64,000 bases of DNA from Amanita rubescens (taxonomy: Eukaryota; Basidiomycota; Agaricomycetes; Agaricales; Amanitaceae): NCBI GenBank assembly GCA_015039365.1, contig WION01000110.1, positions 1 to 64,000 of the forward strand, written 5' to 3'. The notes below the pieces were generated by a model that made no database searches, was not told the origin of the DNA, and saw only the letters and a list, made by a program, of their open reading frames with translations. Below, one piece after another: positions 43,366 through 53,389 of the stretch. A program made the translations under genes and the position numbers. Positions within the stretch are counted from its first letter, which is position 1. Each line of letters opens with the position of its first letter.

Positions 43366-44679
43366 CTAGGGAATTTCTTTTTTACACGTCCTTTCAGGTA
43401 TGTAATATCGAATTTCCGTCACAGGGTTAGATGCGAATCTAGCCCTCCTATTGTCTCTATCATCGACAAGTTTGTCGAAAATAGATTCTTTAGGTAATTT
43501 TATGTGAGGAAAGTCTTTATACCGTCCGGGAAGCCTTCCAGTTTCCTGCCACATTCCCATATCATTACTATATTCGTCAACAACCCTTTTTACTTCGGTT
43601 CCCTCTTGATTTGAAGGAAACACTCCAGCCGCTCTGCTTTCGGCTCGAGTTTTAGATACGATATATCCCCAACTTGCAATGTTGGGGGCACATCTACTCC
43701 AGGTAGGTGTTGTTGACTTTCGCCATCCTTTTTGTTCTATATTACGTTTTAGTTGGGTCTTATATACATTAAAAGGTATATTTACCTTTCCTTTTTTGTA
43801 TATTTGAGTGATCTCCTCCGGAAGAGGAATTCTGCCCCTTTCGTCAGATGCGATGCCAAGGAAATGTTGGCGGTACGCATCCGAATCCAAAGCATTAGGG
43901 ATATTCATCTTATTTTTCCATTGACGATTACCCTTATGCCAGTCGTTTTTGGTGACTGGTCTGAATTGGACATGAGCATTGTTTGGTGGTCCATAGGACC
44001 ACTCTTCCGGTTTAGTGTTGTGGATCCAAGGCGATCCACGATCTTTGTTATATCGCCAACCTTCGTTGACGATAACAGGTCGTCCTTGTGGACGAGAGAC
44101 TGGCCCAACAGCCTTCGCGGCCTTGGCGTATGAGACTAGATTATCTTTATCAGATAAAGATGCATACCTAGTATTAGAAGACTGACCTGTTGGGCTCCGC
44201 ATTGATTTGGGAGCCGTCGGGACTCCTTTATAGTCGAAGACGACTTTTTGTACACAGCGGTGTACATGATGTATCGCATCAGGATGCGAACAGTGGCAGC
44301 CTTTCGCTGCATGAGGCATATATGGGCGCGAGCCCATGGGAACAGGATACTTTTTATAGTTCCTGTTAAGCCTCACAGCTTGAGGCGCAGAAGTCGGAAC
44401 AGGAATACGTAATGAAGGTACCATTTCTGGTACCTGTGCCTTTGCAGGCGGCGGCGAATTCTTTGGTAAGGCCCTAACGGGGGCCTGGAGGTGCTGGGCG
44501 CCAGAGTTCGGCAAAGCGTTGCCAAAGGTGTTCTGGCGGGGGCTCCCGCGTGAAAAAGTCGGTGTGCCAGGGGCAACACCAGTGTGGGACAACAACGAAA
44601 AGGAATTTTCGAACAACATTTTTATATAAAATGAAAAAATGAATTTAAAAATTTTGCTGAAATCAGGAGGTTTAATCAT
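43366..44679 (-). CDS. Copia-1 ORF1, copy B'
   Basis: Same predicted 437-residue product as copy B ORF1, with the Cys/His cluster and the start-stop ATGTGATG at its start. Intact. See 13697-15010 for domains and doubts about function. Confidence 0.84.
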   Translation of the reverse strand: MIKPPDFSKIFKFIFSFYIKMLFENSFSLLSHTGVAPGTPTFSRGSPRQNTFGNALPNSGAQHLQAPVRALPKNSPPPAKAQVPEMVPSLRIPVPTSAPQAVRLNRNYKKYPVPMGSRPYMPHAAKGCHCSHPDAIHHVHRCVQKVVFDYKGVPTAPKSMRSPTGQSSNTRYASLSDKDNLVSYAKAAKAVGPVSRPQGRPVIVNEGWRYNKDRGSPWIHNTKPEEWSYGPPNNAHVQFRPVTKNDWHKGNRQWKNKMNIPNALDSDAYRQHFLGIASDERGRIPLPEEITQIYKKGKVNIPFNVYKTQLKRNIEQKGWRKSTTPTWSRCAPNIASWGYIVSKTRAESRAAGVFPSNQEGTEVKRVVDEYSNDMGMWQETGRLPGRYKDFPHIKLPKESIFDKLVDDRDNRRARFASNPVTEIRYYIPERTCKKEIP

Positions 44680-44906
44680 CACATAGTTCTTTGGATAAGA
44701 TCAAAAGAAAGAAATGGGCGTTCAGGGCCTTCAGCCCTTATTAATCCCAGAAAACAGATAATTTGTACGCAAATTGGATGTTTCGGCACAAGTTTCGCAC
44801 ATCATTGTTTCTTCTTGTCATGCATGTTGAATTTGGTACTAATCGTTATGAAAGGTGTTATATTAACCAAGATCTATGTCACATTGGTATCCACTTCGAT
44901 GTTTTT
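44680..44906 (-). other. Copia-1 copy B' leader, part next to ORF1
   Basis: Leader sequence up to the point where G1 is inserted in a run of five T (44902-44906). It continues beyond G1 at 53199. Confidence 0.85.
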
Positions 44907-45427
44907 TGTTATGATCACGTCAATCTCCACCTACGATGTGTCCACGCTAAGAGCGCTTGACAAAGTAGACTAAGTCCAACGGACAAGTCAAACAATAGGT
45001 GAACGAATAAGCTAAGTGATAAGACGACTAGAAGGAGTCTTATCCTTGAGAGCGATAATGAACGGAGTAGAAACGACGTTCTTTAGACGAGGTGAGATGT
45101 GATATTGATAAAGACAGTTAAGTCGAACTTAAGGTTCGACGTTACAGTACATCGGTTTATATACATGTACAGAAACACAGCCGTATCGTAAGTAGAACAA
45201 GGGCGATAGCAAGTATAGGTAAAACAGGGAGCATAGGGGATGGTACGCGTATGAACAAGGGGTTGGGCATAGGGTAAACGGAATGGGGATCGATAAGGGA
45301 ACGAGGTAGTCCGTTTGATGAACATAATGGGGATGCGACGAAGGGGTAGGCATATACGAAAAAGTAAGCATGTCCGACGTGTCATGTAATCATAATGTAG
45401 GACTCGTCCGTACCGTGTTTGTAACAC
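44907..45427 (-). repeat. G1 3' LTR
   Basis: 521 bp. Between ORF3 and this LTR (45428-45475) are a 7-bp-stem hairpin GTTGTTG-CAGT-CAACAAC and a purine-rich GTAGAGGAGAG tract. The same hairpin occurs before the G2 LTR. Confidence 0.93.
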
Positions 45428-45475
45428 TAGCTCTCCTCTACGTTGTTGACTGCAACAACAATATGCGGGTATCCT

Positions 45476-47230
45476 CTAGGTGTCGAGGTTATGGCGGGCG
45501 TCTTCATCGTCGTAAGGATGATAGCCAGCTGAGTTGTCGACGAAGACGGTGAAGTCATTCGTCTTGATTCCATCCTCCTGCATTCCAGTCGGTGGGTGTG
45601 TCCGTATACGTTTGGACGAGTTCTTCGTTGTTGGCCTCAAGCGAGTTGAGGAGTTTGTGGAGAACCTTGAGACGTCGGTTCTCTTCTTTGAGGAGCTTGA
45701 TGATGCGCTCCTTTGATTCGTCGTCGGGACGAGGGACCGTTGGTGGTAAGGATGTGGCGGCGAAAAGCCGGACGTGGGACTGGTAGTGGAGGAAATCCGA
45801 GATTTCCTGGTGAATGCGGGCGAGACGTTCTCGGCCGTCGAAGGCACCGATACTAAAGGCGGAGGGGGTGGAAGCCGATGCGGCATTGGAGATGGTGGGG
45901 GTCTGTTGGGTCTGTTCTGCGTTCCCTTCCATAGTCGATAAAGGTTGTGTTGGGGAATGAGCGAGCGTCCGAGGTTCTTAAACCTTTCGGCGGTCTGCGT
46001 GACGGGCGTGGAAGGTATAAGGTTCTGATGGAGATCTAATTCCATCATGACGTGAGCAACTTCTTCATAGGCATTGTGAGAGAGTTGCTGCGGTTTAGCT
46101 CCTTTGGTAAACAGATCTTCTGTCCATGCGGTAGTCCGTCTAGAGGATTCGGCGATCTCTTTAATTCGATCTGCTAGATCTGCTAGGGCGATTGCTCCGA
46201 TTTCGGTTCTGTTTGTGAGCTCTAAGATATGCTGTGCATCTGGTGCGATCCTGTGAGGGTCAAAGCTGTGATGGATGGTGACAAGGTCGTTGGGGTCGTC
46301 ATTAAGGATAAATGGAGGGTGTGCTTCATTCCTAACGTCTAGGATGGCTTGTTCGTAGAAACGTTCTACGTCAGCGGTGAGGATTCAGCGTAAGAGGTCG
46401 ATTCCGAATTGGTGGATGGTGCATCCATGAGAGAGTTTGGTGTACCATTCCATACGATCTAAGTTGGTCCAGATTTCTATAAGATCTGCGCAGTGATAGT
46501 TGTATCGTTCTCGAGCGTTGACGATGATTGCCTTGGCGAGTCTTGCGTCTGAGAGAATGCGCCAGAGTCTGGTAAGTCGTTCCAGTTCCTGAGAATTGAT
46601 TGGCAGGCTGGAAAGTCTTTTAATGTCATCAATAGTCTTTCGCATAAGAGCTGAGCTGTTATAGTCTGCGAATGTCGTAAAGATCGTCTGAGGTTCAGAG
46701 GGAGTGATATCTGCCATGACTCGACGACTGCTAGGGCTAGCTGGGTTGTTATCATCGCTTCTGTTGCGAAGATTGCCAGTTGATTCCTTGTCGAATTCGG
46801 CAAGAGAGTCGGGGTTATGATATACCTTTCGCATGTTATCAAGTATTTTCCTAGCTCTCCTTGTATCTTCATTATGTCTTCTGTTACCTTGATCTTCTGT
46901 GGTATCGTGAGGACTCGTAGCTTGGCTTGTTCTGGGTGAATCATCAGATCGATTCTCTTTGTCAGAATCTGAAGCGCTGTGATAAGGAACGAGACGTGGC
47001 CTATCGGGTTCGGTGATCGTTGTCTTTCTGCTGGCATCCTGATTACTGGATGTATCGGGGGATTCAGTGGTGGTGGTGGTGTTATTGTCGTTGTCTGGGT
47101 AAAGACTGAGTACATAGGCGGTTCCGGTGATGGTGCTCTCGTCGTTGTTGGCGAGATCGTGGGTGAGTTTTTCGTTGATTCCATGATTCATAGATGGTTT
47201 CTGGGTGCTGTAGGTGTAACTTTTGCTCAT
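45476..47230 (-). pseudogene. G1 ORF3, third gene after pol (one in-frame TGA)
   Basis: Starts with ATG directly after the pol TGA (TGAATG), favouring termination-reinitiation. It would be 584 residues with one TGA at 46385-46387, where G2 has Arg (CGA), so the stop is a recent CGA-to-TGA change. The first 150 or so residues are Thr/Ser/Asp-rich and likely disordered, with PDRPRLVPY. A helical core follows, with TRLWRILSDARLA and the strongly conserved YNYHCADLIE. The C-terminal part is Ser/Pro/Arg-rich and ends in an acidic tail (HPYDDEDARHNLDT). There is no signal peptide, membrane segment or known enzyme motif, so it is in the env position but does not look like Env. A +1-frame ORF (46477-47184) and another-frame ORF with a predicted coiled coil (45555-45932) overlap it. 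Confidence 0.75.
46477..47184 (-). CDS. G1 ORF4 candidate, +1-frame overlap of ORF3
   Basis: 235 residues, starting 46 bases after the ORF3 ATG in the +1 frame. The start MESTKNSP is followed by a Pro/Thr-rich region and then a helix-prone section (KIQGELGKYL, LALAVVESW). G2 has an ORF of the same frame, position and style at 58461. This could be an overprinted gene or a by-product of a skewed composition in ORF3. Confidence 0.35.
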   Translation of the reverse strand: MESTKNSPTISPTTTRAPSPEPPMYSVFTQTTTITPPPPLNPPIHPVIRMPAERQRSPNPIGHVSFLITALQILTKRIDLMIHPEQAKLRVLTIPQKIKVTEDIMKIQGELGKYLITCERYIITPTLLPNSTRNQLAIFATEAMITTQLALAVVESWQISLPLNLRRSLRHSQTITAQLLCERLLMTLKDFPACQSILRNWNDLPDSGAFSQTQDSPRQSSSTLENDTTITAQIL

Positions 47231-50200
47231 TCAGAGTTTCCTACGTTTCTTATATTCGTCAAGGATATCTTCGGCATTTGACAAGTTCCTTTGGGGTTCC
47301 CAAGTGTTTTCGCTTGTATCATAGCCTTTCCATTTGACGAGAAACTGTAATTGACGTCCGATCTTTCGGTGTGCGAGAATAGCTTCTATTTCGTATTCTT
47401 CTGATCCTTCTATTAGATCGGGTGGTGGACGTGTGTCGTTAGGTCCATGGAATTCTGTTTCTTTGAATGGTGATAGTAGACATGCGTGGAATACGCTGTG
47501 TATCTTCCATTGTTTTGGTAAGTCTAGTTGATAGGTGACAGGTCCTAAGACTTTCTTTATCTTGAAGGGTCCTTCTCGTTTGGGTGCAAGTTTACGTGAT
47601 TGATAAGGAATGCGTAGGTTCTTTGAATCTAGCCAAACCTTTTCTCCTTCTTTGAACGGTTTAGAGTGTTTCATCGTTCGTTGTGCCATTTTGAGGCGTG
47701 CAAGGTCGTGTGCTGCCAGAGCTTCTTCTCTTGCTTTGATCAGGAGTCTGATGCGTTCGTCTGCTACAGGGGTAGCTGACTGTTCTGTGACCTGGGGTAG
47801 TGCCACAGGGTTAGATCCGTACATGAGATAGAACGGTGATTGTTTCAGTTCTTCATGCGTTCTTGAATTATGAGCGAATTGTGCGATAGGAAGTATCTTG
47901 TTCCATTTGTCTGGTTCATAAGCGCAGAATATGCGGAGGTATACTTCAAGTACGGCGTTATAGTGTTCCGTTTGTCCATCTGTTTGAGGGTGAAAGGCGG
48001 TGCTCATCTTGTGTTTGATCTGTAGTGCACTGGTTATCCCTTTGAAGACTTTTGCTGCGAATTGCGGTCCTCTGTCAGATATCATTATGTCTGGTAATCC
48101 GAAGTTCTTGAAAACTTCTTTGATGTAGAGGTCGGCGGTTTCGGCTGATGTAATGGTTTTATTACAGGGACATAGAATTACTCCCTTTGAAAGTCCTTGG
48201 TTGACCACGACAAAGATAGAATCAAAGCCGTCACTGGGCGGTAGATCGGTGATGAAATCCATAGTAATCTGTTGAAATGGTCGGTGTGCGTGGGATTTAA
48301 TCGGCATTAGGGGGGCGGCGGTGGGGTGTGTATTAGGTTTCATCTGTTGACAGGTAAGGCATCCGTCGATAAAGCTTTTGACAAGTGTTGTCATTCTAGG
48401 CCACCAGTAGTGTTCCCTTAATAGGCTAAGTGTTTTGAAGAATCCAGGGTGTCCTGCACTTGGTGCTTCATGGTATTCTTTAATAATAGATCGGCGAAGA
48501 TCGGAGTTCATTGGAATGTATGCTTTGTTTTTAAATAGGATGATTCCGTTATCTTCGGTCCAATCGGTGATTGCTGTGCGGAGGGGTGCTGTTCCTTTCT
48601 CCTTTAAGCATCTTCTAATGGTTTCAGCAAACTCATCGGTTTGAGTTGCATTCTTTACTTGATCTCGGAGATCTTCGGCGATGACTTGAATGAATAACGA
48701 GTCAGGGAGAATTGTGACTGTTTCGTCATCTTCTTCTCCATTAGTGTGATCGGGTCGGCGGGATAAGGCGTCCGCTTGGGTTAATTTTGCTCCGGGTACG
48801 TGAATTAGTTGGTAATTATATCTTGAAAGATTATTCCACCATCTTGCTTGTCGTGCTGTAAGACGTTGTGGTGCGCGGTAATAGGTTAAGTTCTTGTGAT
48901 CGCAGTGAATAGTGAGTGTGTGTTCTGCTCCAAGCAGTAGGTATTTCCATTCGTCAAGGGCGTAAATTATGGCAAAGAGTTCTCGGTCGTAGATTTGCCA
49001 ATTTCGTTCAGTGGGCGTAAGTGCGTGTGAGAGATATCCACAAGGGTGTAAGTCTCCGTTTTCGTCTTTCTGCATTAAGGCGGCTCCGACAGCCCATTTA
49101 GATGCGTCTGTTTCAAGTATGAAGGGTTGATTGACATCTGGCATTTTTAGTACTGGTGCTGTTACGAAACTTTCCTTTAATGAGTCGAAGGCGACTCTAC
49201 ATTCTAGTGTCCATTCCCATATCTTGTTTTTCTTCGTTAAGTCGTGAAGGGGTCGTGCGAGGTGCGCGAATCCGGATATGAAACGTCTGTAGTAATTTCC
49301 AAATCCAAGAAACGAGTGTACTTGTTTAACTGTTGTCGGAGGGGGCCAGTCTCTGATTCCAGCGAGTTTTATTGGATCCATTTTTATCGTGTCTTTTGTG
49401 ATTATCATGCCTAAGAAGTCCACTTCTTCAGCGGCAAATTTGCATTTTTCAAGTTTCAGGTAAAGATCGTGTTCTTTTAATTTTGCGAGTACTAGCTTTG
49501 TTCTTTTCTCAAGTTCTTGTTTATTGCGCGCGTGTATCAAGATGTCATCCATGTAAATGGCGATCCATCCTTCGTTCATGAAGTCCCTGAAGTAATCGTC
49601 CATCATAGCTTGAAATGTTGCTGGTGAATTGTGTAGTCCGAAGAACATAACTGTCGGTTCGAATAATCCTTTATTCGTGATAAATGCAGCTTTCCATTCG
49701 TCTCCTTCTTTGATACGAACATTGTTGTATCCCCATCTGATGTCTAGTTTCGTAAAGTATTGTGATCCTTTAAGTTGTAGCATTAGATCGGATATGAGTG
49801 GTAGGGGGTAAGAGTTTGGTTTCGTGTGTTCGTTCAAGTATCGGTAGTCTTGGCAGGGTCTGAGTGTTTTGCTATCCTTCTTTTCGACATAGAAGAATGG
49901 CGCTGCCTGCGGAGATTTGGATGGTCGTATATATCCTTTAGCTAGTTGTTCTTTGATCCATTCATCAAGCGTGTTTTGTTGTAATGGTGATATTGGGTAG
50001 ATCTTTCCTTTCTTTGGTATAAAATCTTCGCGAAGTTCAATTGCGTGATCCCATGATCTTCTGTCCGGGAATCGTTCTGACGCTTGTTTTTCAAATATCT
50101 CTTTCCATTCGAGATACTCAGGAGGTAGCGTGATTTCCTTCTGATCGGTGTTGTACTTATGTTCCATTTGTTGAGCTGGTGAGTAGCGATTAATCGTGAT

Positions 50201-50848
50201 CTCGTCATAATCTTCTTCAGTCCATCTTCCTATGTCTTCAAATGGTGGTTTCCAACTTAGACTCTTCTCTTCTGGTCCTTTGTGTGACAACAAATACCGA
50301 ATTACGACGTCTTCTTCCCATTTAGGCATTGCTTCTTCATCGAGTCGATGCAAGATGCTCCGTATTGATGCCTTCCATTCGTCTTCTTTGGAGTTACGGA
50401 ACTCCAGAGTTCTATTCCTCCAGCTTATAATTGGGTCATGCTTCTCGAGCCATGGAAGCCCCAGTATCAAGTTTTGATCGCCAAGTGAAGTGACCAAGAA
50501 CCATTCGGTCATCTTTTTTCCATTGATGTCTATGGTGATCAAACACTTGTCAGAAATTTCTCCATTTGTATTATATGTGCCGTCAACGTTCTTGACTCGG
50601 ATTGGTCTTGCGAGTTTCTTCTTTCTCCATTTGTACGCGATTGATGAATTGATAAATAAACCTTCTGCACCGCTGTCGACCAGTGCAGTCATTGATTCAG
50701 TGTTGTCTTCGGTTTCAACTTCGAGGGGAATAGATAATCGATTGCTTGAAATAGAACGTACTATTACAGGTGATATCGAAAGATCGTCCTTTGGGGTTGA
50801 ATCCGAAGTTATGGGACAGGCATCCACTGACATGTGTCCCACTGTCAA
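47231..50848 (-). CDS. G1 Pol polyprotein with chromodomain
   Basis: About 1205 residues, uninterrupted. Protease Asp58 in VDSGAEG; reverse transcriptase with YMDD at 432-435; RNase H (LETDASKWAVGA); integrase zinc finger H-H-C-C (HEAPSAGHPG and CLTCQQM); integrase core Asp/Asp/Glu (TMDFITDLP, SDRGPQF, GQTEHYN); chromodomain at about 1140-1200 (EYEIEAILAHRK, FLVKWKGYDTSENTWEP). The frame opens at TTG, 4 bases inside the gag end, in the -1 frame. The first ATG is MSVDACP, five codons on. The chromodomain should target silent chromatin. The next gene starts right after the stop. Confidence 0.95.
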   Translation of the reverse strand: MTVGHMSVDACPITSDSTPKDDLSISPVIVRSISSNRLSIPLEVETEDNTESMTALVDSGAEGLFINSSIAYKWRKKKLARPIRVKNVDGTYNTNGEISDKCLITIDINGKKMTEWFLVTSLGDQNLILGLPWLEKHDPIISWRNRTLEFRNSKEDEWKASIRSILHRLDEEAMPKWEEDVVIRYLLSHKGPEEKSLSWKPPFEDIGRWTEEDYDEITINRYSPAQQMEHKYNTDQKEITLPPEYLEWKEIFEKQASERFPDRRSWDHAIELREDFIPKKGKIYPISPLQQNTLDEWIKEQLAKGYIRPSKSPQAAPFFYVEKKDSKTLRPCQDYRYLNEHTKPNSYPLPLISDLMLQLKGSQYFTKLDIRWGYNNVRIKEGDEWKAAFITNKGLFEPTVMFFGLHNSPATFQAMMDDYFRDFMNEGWIAIYMDDILIHARNKQELEKRTKLVLAKLKEHDLYLKLEKCKFAAEEVDFLGMIITKDTIKMDPIKLAGIRDWPPPTTVKQVHSFLGFGNYYRRFISGFAHLARPLHDLTKKNKIWEWTLECRVAFDSLKESFVTAPVLKMPDVNQPFILETDASKWAVGAALMQKDENGDLHPCGYLSHALTPTERNWQIYDRELFAIIYALDEWKYLLLGAEHTLTIHCDHKNLTYYRAPQRLTARQARWWNNLSRYNYQLIHVPGAKLTQADALSRRPDHTNGEEDDETVTILPDSLFIQVIAEDLRDQVKNATQTDEFAETIRRCLKEKGTAPLRTAITDWTEDNGIILFKNKAYIPMNSDLRRSIIKEYHEAPSAGHPGFFKTLSLLREHYWWPRMTTLVKSFIDGCLTCQQMKPNTHPTAAPLMPIKSHAHRPFQQITMDFITDLPPSDGFDSIFVVVNQGLSKGVILCPCNKTITSAETADLYIKEVFKNFGLPDIMISDRGPQFAAKVFKGITSALQIKHKMSTAFHPQTDGQTEHYNAVLEVYLRIFCAYEPDKWNKILPIAQFAHNSRTHEELKQSPFYLMYGSNPVALPQVTEQSATPVADERIRLLIKAREEALAAHDLARLKMAQRTMKHSKPFKEGEKVWLDSKNLRIPYQSRKLAPKREGPFKIKKVLGPVTYQLDLPKQWKIHSVFHACLLSPFKETEFHGPNDTRPPPDLIEGSEEYEIEAILAHRKIGRQLQFLVKWKGYDTSENTWEPQRNLSNAEDILDEYKKRRKL

Positions 50849-52590
50849 AAATCCGGTTTATCTGCGTTGATAAGGAGGTTGATACGCTGATCTGGAGAGA
50901 GTTTCTTTAACATAGCGCGTATCGTTCTGTCGCTAGTGTCTTCTTCTTCTTCTTGTTCTTGCTGGCTAGACTCTTCGACGTCTTCATAGTTACTGCCATC
51001 GTCATCCTTTTCGGTTGCTCGAATATGACGACCGTGTGCGAATTTCTTTCCTTTCTTTCCATTGAACTTCTTCTTCCCTTTGTAAGATCCTTTATCCTTC
51101 CTCATTGGACATTGTCCTGACATGTGGTCCGGTTTATGACATATGAAACAAAGTCCATCACGGATATGTCGGGTACGTTCATCTTTGGATAACGCGCCAA
51201 GAATTATTGCATCGAGATCCATATCCCATTCGTTTCGAGGGGGTTTGTGTGAAGATGTTCCTCCTCTGTTGGTTGCTAGAATGCCAATACGTGTTTCGGC
51301 GTTGTATGCTCTGAGTGCTCCTTCGTACCATTCGTCTAAGGTTTTGGGGTCTCTCATTACGACTGCTCTATATGTGTTGGCGTCGAGTCCTTGTCCGAAC
51401 ATGTGGGTAGCGGCACTGCCTGTGATTCCAGCTTTCTTTATAAGTTCTTTGAATAAACCAATGTATTTTGGGATTGAGATTTGTTTTCCTTTCTTGTCTT
51501 TGCGTTTCTGAAGCTGTACTAATTCTGTGTACGCGTTTCCAGGTGAATCTATTTCTTGCCAATTATTGAGGAATCTTGTTTTAAATCCTGTCCAGTCGTT
51601 CCACGTTATTTCCGTCTTTGCTGCATCGTTAAGATCGTCGTTTTGATTGCGTCTCCAGTTTTCAGCTTTGTCGGTTATCATGGATAACGTCAGTCCGATT
51701 TTAAGTCTGTCTGTGTTGATGCGACCTGGATTGAGATCTAGGAATAACTCCATTCGATCTATGAAATCCTGTGCTTGAGATCGCTTTCCTGTGAAGGTAG
51801 GGATTTCTCCTAAGAGACTAGGGATCGGTTGTATTGCTGGCGTTGTCATCGTAGCTATGGGTGGTTCTGGAGGTGGTGTAGGTGGTTTCTGTGGTGGTAC
51901 TGGTGGTCCTGGACTAAGATCGGGTTTAGGATCGACTTCTATGTACTGAAGTCCTGGGGAATTTGGTTTCTCCTGTTCTGTTTCAAACGGGTTGAAATCG
52001 ATTGGGCTAAGTAAGTCTGGAACAGCTTTGTCTTCCAACTCGGAAAGGTCACTGGAACTTTCGAATTGCTGATCGGGGTTTTCGTCACTTGATTCGGTTC
52101 CTGATTCGCTTTCTTCTGTTACTCCAAAAGTTCTACCTTTTGGTGTAGTTTTGACTGTTGCTTTTGGTGTAGAGACTGCGCTTCTGTGCTGTAGGTTTTC
52201 GGGCAAGTTATCTGGGTTTCCTTCTATCCACTTTGGTCCTTTGAAGAAATTGTCTGGTACGAATTCGTATGTGAGTTCTGATTCAGGGCCTGGGTTATAT
52301 CCTCCCCAACGTTTGGTATTTTCGTCGAATTCGACTTCAAATCCTAGGAGATAGTATTTGTCGTTGAATCAATGGTAGAATGCGTTGTTGGGTGGTCTGT
52401 TGGCTCTCTGTGGTATCCAAAACTCTGATGTTGGTACGAGACTGTGGTCTTTCGAATATTTCCAAAGGTGGTCTTTAGGGTCGTTGTAGATAGCGATATG
52501 ATCTAGATAATAATGTCCTCTTGTTCCTCTTGTAGCACGATTAGGTGGTGTCCTCTGTTGATCCGAAATTGTTGCAAGCTGACCGGTAAC
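50845..52590 (-). pseudogene. G1 Gag (start unclear, one TGA)
   Basis: Open to 50845 from an in-frame TAG at 52591-52593, with a TGA at 52369-52371. The main part (from 52206) has an acidic Pro-rich N-terminus, the Gag helices (DFIDRMELFLDLNPGRINTD) and a CCHC knuckle (CFICHKPDHMSGQC). Sequence upstream of 52206 (KWIEGNPDNLPEN) resembles G2, so Gag probably began further upstream, but no ATG is seen in this frame. A non-AUG start, splicing or decay could explain this. Confidence 0.8.
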
Positions 52591-52681
52591 CTACGGGCCG
52601 GTTCTCCGGAAGTTCGATAGTTATCTTTTGTTTCACCAACGAGGTAATACTCGGGTATCGTTTTGATAAGTTCGACTTAAT
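52591..52681 (-). other. G1 5' leader with self-priming site
   Basis: Read on the minus strand, one base after the LTR lies TTAAGTCGAACTTA (complement of 52667-52680). Its exact reverse complement TAAGTTCGACTTAA begins in the LTR at 52906, which is 32 bases after the TATATAAA start (52938). The RNA 5' end can thus prime on this site. Confidence 0.7.
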
Positions 52682-53198
52682 TGTTATGATCACGTCAATC
52701 TCCACCTACGATGTGTCCACGCTAAGAGCGCTTGACAAAGTAGACTAAGTCCAACGGACAAGTCAAACAATAGGTGAACGAATAAGCTAAGTGATAAGAC
52801 GACTAGAAGGAGTCTTATCCTTGAGAGCGATAATGAACGGAGTAGAAACGACGTTCTTTAGACGAGGTGAGATGTGATATTGATAAAGACAGTTAAGTCG
52901 AACTTAAGGTTCGACGTTACAGTACATCGGTTTATATACATGTACAGAAACACAGCCATATCGTAAGTAGAACAAGGGCGATAGCAAGTATAGGTAAAAC
53001 AGGGAGCATAGGGGATGGTACGCGTATGAACAAGGGGTTGGGCATAGGGTAAACGGAATGGGGATCGATAAGGGAACGAGGTAGTCCATTTGATGAACAT
53101 AATGGGGATGCGACGAAGGGGTAGGCATATACGAAAAAGTAAGCATGTCCGACGTGTCATGTAATCATAATGTAGGAGTCTGTACCGTGTTTGTAACA
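52682..53198 (-). repeat. G1 5' LTR
   Basis: 517 bp, TGTTACAAACACGG to GATCATAACA on the minus strand. The TATA and predicted start site are described in the leader entry. Confidence 0.93.
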
Positions 53199-53389
53199 TT
53201 TTTAGCATCTAATAACGCAGTATTATATTTGCGTGGGATATGATCCAATGTAGGTAAGAATAGCCAACCTAAGCGTCTGACAATAGATTAAAGACTCGGG
53301 GATCGGCCCTTGTCCCTTGTTAAACGATCAAATGATAACCGTTTAATCTCTGGAATAACCATGACGATAACGACTGCATTCCCAAATAC
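53199..53389 (-). other. Copia-1 copy B' leader, outer part
   Basis: Continues the leader past G1, starting with the second TTTTT duplication. It stops abruptly at CCCAAAT and is joined to G2 gag. The 5' LTR and primer site of B' are lost. Confidence 0.85.

Larger units (their letters stand above)
44907..53198 (-). mobile_element. Chromovirus G1 (Ty3/Gypsy) with a third ORF, complete
   Basis: 8292 bp on the minus strand, with LTRs at 44907-45427 (521 bp) and 52682-53198 (517 bp) that differ by two substitutions I noticed and a small indel, and a 5-bp duplication TTTTT. Order: gag, pol with chromodomain, then a third ORF directly after pol. It is inserted into the B' leader. Pol is open; gag and ORF3 each have one TGA. 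Confidence 0.95.

Noticed and set aside
45083..45427. ORF of 114 residues in the G1 LTRs
   Set aside because: Lies fully in the LTR and appears in both LTRs; no sign of coding constraint.
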